Shown here: one piece after another, positions 7,970 through 18,385 of the stretch
How the letters are laid out: every line of letters starts with the position of its first letter
Numbering within the stretch: position 1 is the stretch's first letter
Assembly: GCA_937884975.1 (NCBI GenBank)
Contig: CAKZZS010000073.1
Location: 1-64,000 of the forward strand
DNA length: 64,000 nt
Direction of reading: 5' to 3'
Source of the DNA: an uncultured Clostridia bacterium
Lineage (GTDB): Bacteria > Bacillota > Clostridia > Oscillospirales > Acutalibacteraceae
Notes under the pieces: model-generated
Seen by the model: the letters and a program-made list of their open reading frames with translations, nothing else
Told to the model about the DNA's origin: nothing
Databases searched by the model: none
Translations under genes and position numbers: made by a program

Positions 7970-10900
7970 TTATTTTGATTGCTTAATTTTACCGAATTTA
8001 CTTGTTGGGCTGTAATAACCGAATTCGGGAGGCTTAGCTGCCGTACGAATACGGTATTCTGTAGTGACAGGCGTTTCATTCTTCTTAGGTTTAATCTGCG
8101 CATAGTCCATTCTGTCAACATACATATAGACGCGCTTGTCGCCCGTATGCCAGCCCGAATTACCTCTGCCGGGGATTGCACCCTCGTTGAGCGAAATGCG
8201 TTTTCCACCCTTGCCGCTAAGATTCCAGTTTTCAGCAGAGCCCTCTACGCCGAGGACGCTTTCCCAATGAGGATTTTCAAACTCGGTTACGTCATACTGA
8301 GATTTAGCGTAATATGCCTTATAGTAAGAGTCTAAAAGGTTTTGAGCCGAGGCATATCTCGGAGAGATATCGCCGTAAGTGAATACCATACTGGTAATCG
8401 GGAACACCTCTGCTTCTCTTTCCTGCGCATAGGCAAAGCGCGCGGTTGTATAATAAAGATAGATGCCTTTACCGCCGTTGCCTTCGTTGAGAGAATACGG
8501 CTCCTCAGCCCCGCCGGGTACAGCGTGTTCAACAAGGAAATACGGAACAGCGTCTACTTTGACTTTCTTAAAGTCCTTATCCCTGTAAGAGCCGCTATAT
8601 GGCGTAAAGGTGAATTCGCTGACCTTACTCGTTGGCTCCGTAATTGAGTAGCCGCCTTTAATCAGTATAACATCCTGCGGGTTATCACCGTAATAAAGGA
8701 ATACGTCACGTATAGCATCAGACGCATTTGCAGTTCTGCGGTAGCCGATTGCAATCCATTTCTTTGAGAAGGAATTGTAGTTGCAGTTTACATCCATTGC
8801 GCCGAAAGCGGTCGTTGTACCGATAAGGTCTGCAAACGCCTCGTTCTTTGAATTGCCTACGCCGATACAGATTTTTTCATAATACGGTAAATCCGCACGC
8901 TCGTAGCCGAGATGGAAATAGTAATTTTCATCCGCGCGCATACGCAGTTCGGAATAAGCGGGAAGCTGGTTATCCACGTAGTCCTTATCAGTTACGCAGA
9001 AACTTGTATTATAGCCGTTGAGGAAAATGTCCTTGCTGATGTCAATTTCCGTTACGGGAGCAGAATAAGCGCTCGTTCCGCTGTTGGTGGAATAGTAAAG
9101 GAAATAACGTCCCTCAGGCGAATCAACGGGTCCGCCTGCAAGCGTTGTTCCCGTTCCGCCGACGTCAAGCGTGGAAGGTCCTGTTGCTGCGCTCGTATAG
9201 TATTTCAGAAGACCGTAAACAACGTCCTTACTGTCGTCTGTACGGATAACGCCAATATAGGCGCATTTTTCATTTGCTTCGTACTTATTGTCGTCAGCTG
9301 AACCTGCAATGCCGTCAAGATTACCGTCATCCCAGCGGTAGTACGCCGCCTCATTTCCGATAACGACCTCGTCGTCGGGCAGTGAGTCAACGTCCGAATC
9401 GTTCTTGTGAAGAGTGTGCCACTGGTGCCTGCCTGAAATATCAACGGGTATAATTTCGTCAAGCTCAGACAAGGTGGGAGTTGCGGAAATATCGCTATGC
9501 TTGGAAGCAATGGTGCTCCAGCCTGCCAACATATTCTTATACAGGTTGCCGAGCGCCTCCTCCGTATTCTCACCTACGCCGCAGAAAACGCCTGCAACAT
9601 ATTTTTTCTTATTATATACGTTAGAGTTTTCTTCATTTTCTCTGCCGCCTGCATTCGTTTTAAGATAGAGATAAAGGTATTTTGAGCCTTTGTTCGTAGT
9701 ATCCAGCGCAAAGTTCATCGGGTGCGACGTATCGCTCGGCGTACGCATATCGCAAACCGGAATATAGCCTGACTTGTTCCCCGGATTTTCCTGAGTTGAG
9801 AAAGTGATATCGCCCTTCTTTAGCGGAAGGACACCCTTTCTCGGACCCGCGCTGAGAAGATGGTGCGTCATAATCTCGGTATCGTCCTTCGTCATCCACG
9901 GAAGGTCGGACTTCTGGCTTGCCGTGTAATTTGTATAAAGCGGCTGCTTCATAGTTGCAGGGTTGTAGATGCTGAGGCCGATTCCTGCTGAAACCACGGG
10001 TTGCCCCTGAAGGCTGACGTTCGTCATCTGCATTGCGCCCGCAGGCGTTTCCAGGCCCGCAGTGTACTGAATTTTGGCGCCCTTCGTTTCCGAATACGGC
10101 GTTATAAGTCCCGCAACGCCCGTAATCGCACGCTTGGGATTATAGGTATAGGAAACGCCGAAATATATCCTTGTAGAATAAATCATATTCTTGTTTTCGC
10201 GCGTCAGGAAATACCATGCGTCCTCATCAGCGTTGGCAAAGCCCAGACTATGCGTTAAGCCGTGGTCTGAAGCGGAACGCGTTTCGCCTCTAAAAATGGT
10301 GTGAACCTTATCAAAATGATAGGTATCCGCCGGATAGCCCTCGGTGTCGCGCCAGGTGTAAGCAAGCGTCATTTCGCCCGCTGAGTCGGACATTACCGTA
10401 AACGGATCATTGCCATCCATTAACAGTTCAAAGCCGTTTTCCTTAGCAAAGGTTTGCATAAATTCATAGTTATTGCCGTAGCTGTTGCTGCTTGCGTTTT
10501 TGTCGCCCGCAAGGAAGTAGGAAAAGCCCGCGATATACTGCTGCGCGGCGTTTCCGTCTTCATCCTTGGCAAGATACTTCGTTTTCGGCAGGAAATAAAT
10601 ATATTTTCCGTTAACGGGGTCATCCTGCTGAATAAAATCCTTTGCCTTTTCCTTTTTCTTACCCTCGCTTTCATATTTGGCAGGCTGGCCGTTAAACCTG
10701 GACATAAAGTAATCCTCTTCATCCAAGAATTTTGAATTGATGTTATCGCGCCAGTCATGCTCAAAGTCAACCGCGTTACCGCCGTTAAAGAGGCAGACGG
10801 GCTCATAACCGTCGCCCAGCTCACGACGCTGATTTTCAATGGTAATATCCGTAATCTTTGAGCCTACCGATTCTGACTTGGAGTAGTATAAGGTTAAGCC

Positions 10901-13360
10901 GTAAGGCGTTGAGCCTGAACCGTCTTCAAGTCCAGCCTGGCTGTAAAGCGCGTCGCCGAACTTCATTTGCGCCGCGCCGCCGTTGCTGCAAACGCGGATA
11001 TCCGTAATCGGCGTGCCCTTCTTCGCTTTTTGGTAGCCGAGGTAGGTATAGCCGCTGCCGGGAGTAAGGTTTACGTCTAAATATTCAAAGCCGCCTTTTC
11101 TTAAATAGTTGAGTACGTCCTCCTTTTTATCCTTATAGTAAAGCATAAGCTTGACAATGTACTCGCCGTCTTCCATATCCGTTTGCGCCGCCGTTCCCGT
11201 GGCTACGCCGGGGAAAAATACGTAAAGCGGCTTTCCCCATTCTTTATCCACCTCAACGTCGTTCACGTTGCAGGCGGATTTTTGGTTAATCAGCGTCAGC
11301 GGTTTATAACCGCTCGGCGGGTCAACGCTACCTCGAGTAATAAAGGGATTTTCGCCCTCCTTAACCTCAATAGGCTCTCCCGCGGCAGGCGACTTGGAGT
11401 AGTATAGTGTCATCCAACGATCATAAACGCTCTGGAAAGCGTTCATATCCGCATGGTCTTTAGAGATATTATCGTCATAATAATCGTCAAAAATTTTCTC
11501 GTCCGCATTACTAAGCACCGCGTCGTAGCGCACCTCATAATTGCCGTTGCCGTCGGTTTTGGCGCGTGCGTCAAATACAATATCGGGAATATTGTCATAA
11601 CTGATTTCATCCCTCGATTCAAACAAGCCCCAGCAGCCGAGCGCGTCCCAAATCATATACGCCATACTGAAGAAAAAGGCAACGATAGCGCATATCTGCA
11701 TAGCGCAAAGTAAGGTAGCCGCAACCGCCATAGCAATGCCGCCGACAGCGGATAAGACGCCCGCTGCCAAAAGCGGCGCGGCAGCAGTAAACAGGTTGAT
11801 ACCCACCGTCATAAGCGTATTGCCGAGTATTCCCGCAAGAAGCATACTGATACCTGAAATTGCCAGACCGCCGACCTCTATCCAGTCAAGTATCTGCCTG
11901 ATATTTTCAATATCCTGAATTCTTTGAGCATCTTCTAAAGATTGCTGTAAATCGTCGCCCGAAAGTCTTACCTCAATATCATTGCTGGTATAGGCAACCT
12001 TCTTTTGATAAACCGAAAAATCAACGCCCATCCAAAGGTACATCCTGCCGTCCTTGCAGCCGTTTTCCTTAAGTTTATCCATTGAGGTTTTAATACTCTT
12101 TTCACGCTTTGAGTCATAATCCTTTTCAAGATATAGCCCCTCAACAATCGTTGCAATGCCGCCCTTACGCAGCGCTACACGCTGGGCAAGGCTTAACGAT
12201 GCAATGATAGGATATACGGTCGAAAGATGTTCATCTACGCTCTCGTCATTCGCCAAACCCAAAATATATTCGGCAAGGGTAACGGTTTCGGTATATTTCT
12301 CCTTTTTCACCTCGCCGTCCTCAAGTAAATCGGCGTTAGAAACAACTACCTCGCCCTTTTTCTGATACTGAAAATTATCAAGAAGCGCGTAGATTTCAAG
12401 CGCCTTGCAGTATTCGGGGAAGCGGTTATTTGAACCGGCATTGTTCAGCGCCGAAAGAGCTTCCTCTTCGTTCATCCCCTTTTCAAGCTCCGAGTAGCCG
12501 AGCGTTTCGCCGTATTGATCGTAGCGCTTTTTCGCTTCGGTATAGTTTTCGGCGAAATTCCTGACAGCAAAGAGGAAATATTTTGCGTCGTCCTGATAAT
12601 TTGAGTCAAATTCATTCTGAACGGCAGAGGTGGACTCGGCATAGATTTCATCTATTTCGCTCGCTTTTGCACGGTCAACCCATGTAGTTCCGTCCGCTTC
12701 ATAATCTGCAACGGCGATACATAAAAGACCTACAATTTTATTAAGCACCATTGCGTTGCCGCGCTGAATAAACTTTTCAAAAAAGGATTTATCTGCTTCG
12801 TTCAGAAAATAATTACCTAAAAGGTTATCCGCTTTATCGTGAGATTTACTTTCGTCAACATAGATAAGATTGAGAGAATCGTAAACCTTTTTTGCGTTAG
12901 GGCTGCCTTCGGCATAAAGCCTTCTGAATTCACGCACCATTACCATAAGCTGATTTGCCTCGTTGGTAAAATCGCTCGTGTGTTTTTCAAGGTACTCATA
13001 ATAATTTCCCTCTTCAAAATGCGTGTTTCTCATATCGAGCAGCGTAAGGTCAGTAATCGCCAAAGCAGGGTCTGTCGTGGTTTTATAACCGAGATATATT
13101 TTCATTGGCGATTCGCCGCTGCTTTTAGGAGCACCTTCATTAAGATTGGTGTTAGAGAAGATATAGCCCTCGCCTTCACAGGCTTTACGCGCTTTATCCT
13201 CACTCGTTCCATAGAACATTTTGACATCGCTGAGATATGTTTTGGCATACTCTGCGTCATTCTTTAAGTTGGCAGCAGAAACCGTCCACGGTTGGCCGCT
13301 GAACAGCAGACACACCACCATAAAAGCAGCAATAATACTTAAAACAATTTTACTTTTCAT
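7970..13360 (-). CDS. Giant exported protein with repeated MABP-like (beta-prism-like) units
   Basis: The ATG at 13360 follows AGGAGGAG and overlaps the preceding gene by 11 bases, so translation is probably coupled. The 1796-residue product has a signal peptide ending near TVSAA. Its N-terminal module (YLSDVKMFYG, NTNLNEG, AITDL) is shared with the 5354-7837 protein. An acidic helical region follows (about 100-490), then an 80-residue hydrophobic block (about 493-573) that could form three membrane helices. The C-terminal ~1150 residues contain about seven or eight degenerate units with the pattern ITDI...GY...LN.G...YLYY. These resemble the MABP beta-prism pattern known from MVB12 and some bacterial pore-forming proteins. 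That assignment is my inference from the pattern. There is no C-terminal anchor and no catalytic motif. Confidence 0.75.
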   Translation of the reverse strand: MKSKIVLSIIAAFMVVCLLFSGQPWTVSAANLKNDAEYAKTYLSDVKMFYGTSEDKARKACEGEGYIFSNTNLNEGAPKSSGESPMKIYLGYKTTTDPALAITDLTLLDMRNTHFEEGNYYEYLEKHTSDFTNEANQLMVMVREFRRLYAEGSPNAKKVYDSLNLIYVDESKSHDKADNLLGNYFLNEADKSFFEKFIQRGNAMVLNKIVGLLCIAVADYEADGTTWVDRAKASEIDEIYAESTSAVQNEFDSNYQDDAKYFLFAVRNFAENYTEAKKRYDQYGETLGYSELEKGMNEEEALSALNNAGSNNRFPEYCKALEIYALLDNFQYQKKGEVVVSNADLLEDGEVKKEKYTETVTLAEYILGLANDESVDEHLSTVYPIIASLSLAQRVALRKGGIATIVEGLYLEKDYDSKREKSIKTSMDKLKENGCKDGRMYLWMGVDFSVYQKKVAYTSNDIEVRLSGDDLQQSLEDAQRIQDIENIRQILDWIEVGGLAISGISMLLAGILGNTLMTVGINLFTAAAPLLAAGVLSAVGGIAMAVAATLLCAMQICAIVAFFFSMAYMIWDALGCWGLFESRDEISYDNIPDIVFDARAKTDGNGNYEVRYDAVLSNADEKIFDDYYDDNISKDHADMNAFQSVYDRWMTLYYSKSPAAGEPIEVKEGENPFITRGSVDPPSGYKPLTLINQKSACNVNDVEVDKEWGKPLYVFFPGVATGTAAQTDMEDGEYIVKLMLYYKDKKEDVLNYLRKGGFEYLDVNLTPGSGYTYLGYQKAKKGTPITDIRVCSNGGAAQMKFGDALYSQAGLEDGSGSTPYGLTLYYSKSESVGSKITDITIENQRRELGDGYEPVCLFNGGNAVDFEHDWRDNINSKFLDEEDYFMSRFNGQPAKYESEGKKKEKAKDFIQQDDPVNGKYIYFLPKTKYLAKDEDGNAAQQYIAGFSYFLAGDKNASSNSYGNNYEFMQTFAKENGFELLMDGNDPFTVMSDSAGEMTLAYTWRDTEGYPADTYHFDKVHTIFRGETRSASDHGLTHSLGFANADEDAWYFLTRENKNMIYSTRIYFGVSYTYNPKRAITGVAGLITPYSETKGAKIQYTAGLETPAGAMQMTNVSLQGQPVVSAGIGLSIYNPATMKQPLYTNYTASQKSDLPWMTKDDTEIMTHHLLSAGPRKGVLPLKKGDITFSTQENPGNKSGYIPVCDMRTPSDTSHPMNFALDTTNKGSKYLYLYLKTNAGGRENEENSNVYNKKKYVAGVFCGVGENTEEALGNLYKNMLAGWSTIASKHSDISATPTLSELDEIIPVDISGRHQWHTLHKNDSDVDSLPDDEVVIGNEAAYYRWDDGNLDGIAGSADDNKYEANEKCAYIGVIRTDDSKDVVYGLLKYYTSAATGPSTLDVGGTGTTLAGGPVDSPEGRYFLYYSTNSGTSAYSAPVTEIDISKDIFLNGYNTSFCVTDKDYVDNQLPAYSELRMRADENYYFHLGYERADLPYYEKICIGVGNSKNEAFADLIGTTTAFGAMDVNCNYNSFSKKWIAIGYRRTANASDAIRDVFLYYGDNPQDVILIKGGYSITEPTSKVSEFTFTPYSGSYRDKDFKKVKVDAVPYFLVEHAVPGGAEEPYSLNEGNGGKGIYLYYTTARFAYAQEREAEVFPITSMVFTYGDISPRYASAQNLLDSYYKAYYAKSQYDVTEFENPHWESVLGVEGSAENWNLSGKGGKRISLNEGAIPGRGNSGWHTGDKRVYMYVDRMDYAQIKPKKNETPVTTEYRIRTAAKPPEFGYYSPTSKFGKIKQSK

Positions 13361-16300
13361 CTTCAAGTGCTCCTCCTTTCTTACGTTTTTTCACATAGTA
13401 CAAAGTACCTACAGATATAAGAATCAGTAGTACTGAACCTATAATAACAACTGTTTTTCCTTCCGAGAATACAGACGCTCTGAGCTGAGTATCAACATCC
13501 TGGGTATCCGTAAGAGTCAGCCTGCCGTAATCGGCGGTGAAATAGTTATTGAGCTGATATTCGCTCGTGTTGTTATTGCCTATTCTTACGTTGCCGTCGT
13601 CCGTGCTGCGAAGGTGAATATCCGAGCCCGGGTCAAGTCCGTGGTCGTAAAGATAAGCGCCGTTTTCAAGCACAAGGTTATCCATTGAGCCCGAGCCGTC
13701 GTTATTTTTAATTACCATAACGCCTTCTACGTCAATAGACCCTGCGCTGTCAATATACAGTCCGCCGCCCTTTGCGCCTGAAGAGTTCGCTGTTACAGAG
13801 CAGTCCTGCATATATAAATAGTTATTGTCAAAGTAAAGCGCGCCGCCGTTATCGCCTGCCCTGTTTTTAATAAAGGTGCAGTTAATAAACCACGTTTTAT
13901 CGTCGGTGTTGCAGTAGAACGCGCCGCCGTTATCGCTTGAAGTATTGGCTTCAAAGCGTACGTTTTCAAAATAAACCTCGCCGTCATCCTGATAGAACGC
14001 GCCGCCGTCGTCGTCATCCGTACTGCAGTTTTTAATCGTGCCGCCAATCCATTCGGTTTTGCCGCGGTCCTGATGAACGCCGCCGCCGAAGTTTTCAAGA
14101 GCCTTGCAGGCAATAAGATTAACGTTTTCGCACTTGAGCTCGTTACCGTCGTCCTCAAGATAGATGCCGCCGCCGTAATCGAGCGCCTTGCAGGTGCGGA
14201 TGGTGCAGTTTTTCATCGTTACTTTGGCTTTATCTCTCATATAGATAGCGCCGCCCTCGTTCTGATAGGTTATCGCTTTATTTGACCAGCAGTTTGAAAT
14301 AAGAACGTTAGTCAGCGTAGCGTTACCGTTATCATTGAGCTTAATTGCGCCGCCCTTATCGGTAGTACCGCCGTTATAGAGCGTGCCGCCCGTCATAACA
14401 AGCGTGCCGTTACATTCAATAAGCCCTGCGGTGTTATCACTTCGTCCGCCCTGAATTGAGCCGCCCGTGAAGTTACCGCAGCTTGCGCGCTTCGGACTGG
14501 AATCAATAATAGTGAGTTTTGAGCCGCCGCCGACTTTAATACATTCGCCGTTATCCTTCGTCTTTTTAATCGTGCGGATAATCGGGTAGCCGTTGAGGTC
14601 AAGCGTTACGTCCTGACCGTGGGTAAGCTCAAGCACATCTTCCAAAAGCCATGCGCTTTCAAGGCGGATGGTAAGGTCTTTGCCGTTTCTCGCCTTGTTC
14701 CAAGCGTCCTTGACCTTGGTATAACTTTCCCACTCGTTTTTAGCCGCGTTGCCGACCTTGGAATTACCGTAGTTTTCAAAGGAAATGCTCATATAGTCGC
14801 TGCCCCATTTTGAAGAAATGAAGGGCCACGAACGGATGATTACTTCCTTACTTTCCATTGCGTCGCCGCTGCCGTTTACCCACAGTCGCGCCTTTAAGCC
14901 GTAGGAACGGAAGGTTAAGCCGCCGCCGAAATCGGGCGTTGCGTAAACGGCTACGGGGTTCGCCGCGCCGATATAGAAGGTGTGAGTTAATTTTTCGCCC
15001 TCGTCGTCAAGGTTCTTTCGGTTAACCTCCCAGAGATGCGATTCGCCCGCGGAGTCAATGAGCTCAATCGGCAGGTTATCGCTGTTCCAGCCGCCTGCGT
15101 CGTCGGTACATTCAACCTCAAGCTTGACTTTTACCCGCATATCCTCGGGTACTTCGTCAAAGACGTTGAATACCGCCTTGACGGTATAACTTTGTTCAAT
15201 ATTTTCTGTAAGAGTTAACGTATCCTGTTTATAAGTAGTAACGACCTCTTCAATGCCGTCGTGGTTGTTATCGTCCCAGCCCTTTTTCTGGACTACCTTG
15301 CAGCTCTTGACCTCAAAATGGTCAAATTCGCAGCCGGGGACGGGAGTCGCTTTCAGCGTTACTTTAGTAGAGGTATTCGTACTCGTGCCTTGGGAGGAGC
15401 GTTTTCCTGAATTTATCGTTATCTCGTCCGAGGTAGAGGTGGCATAAGTACCCGTTCCGCTGACGGTGCCGTAATCGCGGTTATATTCCGCGCGCACCTG
15501 GTATTCGTTGTTGGCATAGCCATAATAGTATCCACTTACTTTTCCATACATTCCGGAACGCGGTTTAGAAACCCTCTCCACCTTGGCAGAGCCGAAGGTC
15601 GGATACGGGTCCGAGCCGATATTCTGGGTAAAGACGTCCTTGAGTTTATCCCCGCCGTAGCCTTCTACCATATAGCCGGTCAAGTCCTGATTCAAATCAT
15701 AACAGGTTTGACCGCTTATGATAGCGTCAGGATTTGCCCATTTGCTGGAGCCTGCGTTACCATTGCCGACGATATTAGCGCCCGACCATGACATTGCAAC
15801 GCAGCCGACGGAATCAGACGTATTTCTGCCCTCGATGGCGCCGACGTCGTCATCACCCGTAACGATACCCGCGTTAAAGCAGTGATAGGCTCTGCCGTCG
15901 CCCGTAATACCGCCGACTTGGTCGTCGCCGTAAACTCTGCCGAGATTGATGCAGCAAATCGTTCGCCTGCCCTGGCTTAAGCCTGTAATTCCGCCGATAA
16001 AATCGTCGTCCGTAGAATAGACCGTGCCGTCGTTAAAGCAGCCGAAAACGATACCGTCGTTCACCATTTCGCCGCAGATGCCGCCGATACGCTCGGAGTT
16101 TCCGCCGCCGCCTATCGTGCCGTGGTTGGCGCAGTATTCAATTCTGCCGCCGTCCAGATAGCCGCAAATACCGCCGCCGCAGTCCCAGTTATGGTTCACC
16201 ATTGCGTTATTCACGCAGTAACGTACCACGCCCTTGCAATAGCCTACAATACCGCCGCGGTACGGGTCTTGGTCGTTATTATTGACCAAAGCGTTTTGCG

Positions 16301-18380
16301 TACAATGCTCAATGCAGCCGCCCTTCATACATATGCCTACAATGCCGCCCTCGCAGTCGTCGGCTGCATTTGTAATTCTGACCTCGCTGTAAATATTGAC
16401 AAGATGACCTCGGTCAAGATAGCCGACTACGCCGCCGACGTTATAATCGCCCGATACGGCGCCCTTAACCGCAAGGTTGCTGATAACGCCTCCCTCAACA
16501 ACGCCGAAAAGACCGTCACTGGTGTCCTTGGTAGTAATGGAAAGGCCGATTATGGCGTGGCCGTGGCCGTTAAAACTACCACAAAAATGGTCGCCGGGCG
16601 TACCGATACGCCGCCATTCGTTACCCGCAAGGTTAATATCGCACATCAGGTGAATCGTCTTGCCTGTCATAAAGTTACTGTTTCTTACAAGGTAGCTGAG
16701 CCCAGCAAGGTCTGAAGCGGAGTTGATATATAAATCATTATCATTTCTATGGTCGGTAAACCATTCGGTTGTGGTGGAGCCGTCCCAGACGTCAGCGTTA
16801 GAAACGTTGCAATCGTGGCGCCTTGAGCCCCATTCGCTCATAGGCTCGGTAGTGGAGGTGTGCATAAAGCGGAAACGCTGATTATTGCCACCGTGACGCT
16901 CATCAAGACGAATCTTTGTACCTGAGTCTACTTTTGCCTCCCATACGTCCCACACAAGATTGTAATTGAGCTTGCTATGGAAAATATAGGCGCCGTCATT
17001 CGTGCTTTCAAGCTCCCAGAGCTGCTTATCCGATCCGTCATACGTGCCGCATCCAAGCTGCTGCGACCAAGACGCATTGCCGTTTGGCACTTCAATAACC
17101 TTGTTTAATTTTTTATTTTTTAAATAGTAATATTTACCCTTTTTGCCGACAGTCCAGGTCTGAGGCTCACTGCGGTATTCCTGCCATATTAACATACCAC
17201 CGTCGTCGGGTGCGCCAACGACTGCCCAGCCTGCGTGGCAGGGCACGATAGCGTATTCCTCGTCAAGCCCGTAGCGGTCTAAATCCGTCGCGTCGTCGGG
17301 GATACCAACGTTTAGCGTAAACTTAAATTTCTGCGCCTGGGTGTGGTTAGCGGTATAGAGACAAATCTTATTGCCGTTATTATCAAGATTTCCGCTGTTA
17401 TCAAGCGCAAATTTTTTATTCAGCTTACTTAAAATCTGATAATAGCCCTTGCCCTCGTTATTGACTATCCAAAGCTGTTTATTCGAGCGGTCAAAGTCAC
17501 CGAGCCCGAGCGTGGCGCCGTTTTTCGCCGTGCCGTCCGTTACCTCAAGCACCTTGCCCGATTTTTCATCCTCAAAATAGAAGTAGCCCTCAAAGCTGCG
17601 CACGATAAAGGAATTCGTTTGTTCAGGCCTAATCGTCCAGAGGTACGTCGTGTTCTTTGGGGAAAGCTCAACGGCGCAGCCCGTATTCACCTGCGGGCAG
17701 ATATAATAGCTTTTTGACGCGTCCTCGGCTAATTTTGATAAGCCGAGGGTATCGGGGTAGAACATAAATTCATGCTCGGTAACGTTATTTTTCCAGAGCT
17801 GAACGTTAGTTCCCGCCGTTGTCTTATTGCTCGCTAAATTAAAGGAAAAGCCCGTATTGAGCTTTGGACGGATAGAAAAGGTATCGTCCTTCTTTTGCAC
17901 AATCTGGAAAAGCTGCTTATCCGAGCCGTCAAGATTCCCGAGCTCCATACGTGTACGCTTACCTGCCGTGCCGCCTGAAAGCTGGAGCACCTTATGGGTA
18001 TTCGTATCTTCAAAATAATAGTAGCCGTTAAAGCTGTTCACAATCCAGGACTGCGTGGTTTGCGTATTCCTTTCTTCAAGTTGGGTTAAGCCGTCCGCGC
18101 CCGTTACTACCGCCATAGGCCTCCCTGCTTCAGGAACGATAAAAAAGCTGCTGCCCGTATCGGCAATATCCTGGATGGACCTTGCGCGTCCGTCATCAAT
18201 AACTACAACTTTTTCGTCGTCGGAGTCGCCGGAGTCGACGACGGGGTCAACATCGTTGGCGTCGGGGTCGGTAAATACAGTCCATCCATTATCAATGCCG
18301 AAACCCAATGCAAAAGCGTTAAACGGCACGGATACAACCATCACCAGCGCAATAATGAACGCCGCTATTCTTTTTTTCAT
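13350..18380 (-). CDS. Giant membrane-anchored lectin-like protein: ricin repeats, GLUG repeats, beta-helix
   Basis: The ATG at 18380 has GAGG eight bases upstream; the GTG three codons earlier is less likely. The 1676-residue product has a signal peptide, then three ricin-type beta-trefoil segments (about residues 80-515). Each shows the pattern YYYFEDTNTHKVL followed by DGSDKQLF. A GLUG-repeat region follows (about 545-890), with units such as GGIVGYCKGVVRYC and GGGICGYLDGGRIEYC. Next are beta-sandwich-like repeats (TLKATPVPGCEFDHFEV). Glycine-rich right-handed beta-helix turns (about 1250-1555) have units such as NCTFIKNRAGDNGGALYF. A membrane helix (about 1644-1662) and a basic tail YVKKRKKGG close the protein. 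It is anchored in the cytoplasmic membrane and probably binds glycans outside the cell. No LPXTG motif is present. Confidence 0.85.
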   Translation of the reverse strand: MKKRIAAFIIALVMVVSVPFNAFALGFGIDNGWTVFTDPDANDVDPVVDSGDSDDEKVVVIDDGRARSIQDIADTGSSFFIVPEAGRPMAVVTGADGLTQLEERNTQTTQSWIVNSFNGYYYFEDTNTHKVLQLSGGTAGKRTRMELGNLDGSDKQLFQIVQKKDDTFSIRPKLNTGFSFNLASNKTTAGTNVQLWKNNVTEHEFMFYPDTLGLSKLAEDASKSYYICPQVNTGCAVELSPKNTTYLWTIRPEQTNSFIVRSFEGYFYFEDEKSGKVLEVTDGTAKNGATLGLGDFDRSNKQLWIVNNEGKGYYQILSKLNKKFALDNSGNLDNNGNKICLYTANHTQAQKFKFTLNVGIPDDATDLDRYGLDEEYAIVPCHAGWAVVGAPDDGGMLIWQEYRSEPQTWTVGKKGKYYYLKNKKLNKVIEVPNGNASWSQQLGCGTYDGSDKQLWELESTNDGAYIFHSKLNYNLVWDVWEAKVDSGTKIRLDERHGGNNQRFRFMHTSTTEPMSEWGSRRHDCNVSNADVWDGSTTTEWFTDHRNDNDLYINSASDLAGLSYLVRNSNFMTGKTIHLMCDINLAGNEWRRIGTPGDHFCGSFNGHGHAIIGLSITTKDTSDGLFGVVEGGVISNLAVKGAVSGDYNVGGVVGYLDRGHLVNIYSEVRITNAADDCEGGIVGICMKGGCIEHCTQNALVNNNDQDPYRGGIVGYCKGVVRYCVNNAMVNHNWDCGGGICGYLDGGRIEYCANHGTIGGGGNSERIGGICGEMVNDGIVFGCFNDGTVYSTDDDFIGGITGLSQGRRTICCINLGRVYGDDQVGGITGDGRAYHCFNAGIVTGDDDVGAIEGRNTSDSVGCVAMSWSGANIVGNGNAGSSKWANPDAIISGQTCYDLNQDLTGYMVEGYGGDKLKDVFTQNIGSDPYPTFGSAKVERVSKPRSGMYGKVSGYYYGYANNEYQVRAEYNRDYGTVSGTGTYATSTSDEITINSGKRSSQGTSTNTSTKVTLKATPVPGCEFDHFEVKSCKVVQKKGWDDNNHDGIEEVVTTYKQDTLTLTENIEQSYTVKAVFNVFDEVPEDMRVKVKLEVECTDDAGGWNSDNLPIELIDSAGESHLWEVNRKNLDDEGEKLTHTFYIGAANPVAVYATPDFGGGLTFRSYGLKARLWVNGSGDAMESKEVIIRSWPFISSKWGSDYMSISFENYGNSKVGNAAKNEWESYTKVKDAWNKARNGKDLTIRLESAWLLEDVLELTHGQDVTLDLNGYPIIRTIKKTKDNGECIKVGGGSKLTIIDSSPKRASCGNFTGGSIQGGRSDNTAGLIECNGTLVMTGGTLYNGGTTDKGGAIKLNDNGNATLTNVLISNCWSNKAITYQNEGGAIYMRDKAKVTMKNCTIRTCKALDYGGGIYLEDDGNELKCENVNLIACKALENFGGGVHQDRGKTEWIGGTIKNCSTDDDDGGAFYQDDGEVYFENVRFEANTSSDNGGAFYCNTDDKTWFINCTFIKNRAGDNGGALYFDNNYLYMQDCSVTANSSGAKGGGLYIDSAGSIDVEGVMVIKNNDGSGSMDNLVLENGAYLYDHGLDPGSDIHLRSTDDGNVRIGNNNTSEYQLNNYFTADYGRLTLTDTQDVDTQLRASVFSEGKTVVIIGSVLLILISVGTLYYVKKRKKGGALEDEK

Positions 18381-18385
18381 GCCGT

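Noticed and set aside
16122..16715. Long plus-strand open frame (197 codons) opposite the 1676-residue gene
   Set aside because: It lies wholly antisense to a well-supported gene with GLUG repeats. Its composition follows from repeated codons on the other strand, and it has no ribosome-binding site or recognisable domain.
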